From positions 125,001 through 189,000 of the forward strand of contig WPIO01000159.1 in assembly GCA_009760855.2 (NCBI GenBank): 64,000 bases of DNA. The letters are read 5' to 3'. The notes beneath the pieces are model-generated. The model did no database searches and was not told where the DNA came from. It saw only the letters and a program-made list of their open reading frames with translations. Position 1 is the first letter of the stretch. Every line of letters begins with the position of its first letter. Source of the DNA: Cristatella mucedo. Its lineage: Eukaryota > Bryozoa > Phylactolaemata > Cristatellidae. Both the position numbers and the translations under genes were made by a program. This document shows, one piece after another, positions 63,744 to 64,000 of the stretch.

Positions 63744-63778
63744 CATACACTCTCTCTCTCTCTACCTCTATCTCTCTC

Positions 63779-63829
<51 letters not shown>

Positions 63830-63847
63830 CATACACTCTCTCTCTAC

Positions 63848-63900
<53 letters not shown>

Positions 63901-63969
63901 TCTCTCTCTCTCTCTCTATCTCTCTACCTCTCTATCTCTCTACCTCTCTCTCTCTCTCTCTACTTCATA

Positions 63970-64000
<31 letters not shown>
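63485..64000. repeat. Complex (CT)n satellite-like tract to window end
   Basis: CT runs are broken by CTACTTCATACACT spacers that recur at 63739, 63824 and 63960. The tract runs off the window. Confidence 0.92.

Overview
This window is nuclear DNA from an animal, most likely an aquatic invertebrate that I cannot name. The coding sequence lies in short exons (64 to 525 bp) with GT/AG boundaries and matching intron phases. The introns are full of truncated LINE retrotransposons, tRNA-derived SINEs and long microsatellites. No bacterial operons, CRISPR arrays or rRNA genes are visible.

Two large genes sit head to head. On the minus strand, positions 23400 down to 181 hold the first 21 exons (about 1,460 codons) of an axonemal outer-arm dynein heavy chain of the DNAH5/DNAH8 (gamma) type. 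It begins at a well-supported ATG at 23400 and leaves the window at position 1 before the linker and AAA+ motor. On the plus strand, 27171 to 63012 hold 19 exons (about 910 codons) of a class IA phosphoinositide 3-kinase catalytic subunit, closest to vertebrate p110beta/p110delta. They run from the p85-binding domain through the Ras-binding, C2 and helical domains into the kinase N-lobe. The catalytic loop and DFG segment lie past the right edge, and a first exon with the start codon was not found. About 3.8 kb separates the two genes. They share no pathway; the divergent layout is the only link I can see.

The rest is mostly repeats. LINE family A has an EN/RT with FYADDTQLY, a 3' end that reads AAAGCGCCTAGAAAGAGATT and an (ATT)n tail; it has about 18 copies or fragments. 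LINE family B has about 8 copies. SINE family S1 is tRNA-like. SINE family S2 has a tRNA-like head and a tail matching the 3' end of LINE A. A pair of about 179-bp solo-LTR-like elements carries a conserved hairpin. Several (TA)n, (GT)n, (CT)n and (GA)n arrays are 80 to 500 bp long.

The most notable repeat is a 152-bp non-autonomous hAT element at 62159-62310. Its terminal and internal sequences look like the SPIN transposon group, known for horizontal transfer between distant animals. Other standouts are a perfect 68-bp palindrome at 29475-29542, a dynein splice donor built into an (ATGC)n repeat, a nested LINE insertion, and one dynein exon junction whose reading phase does not match.
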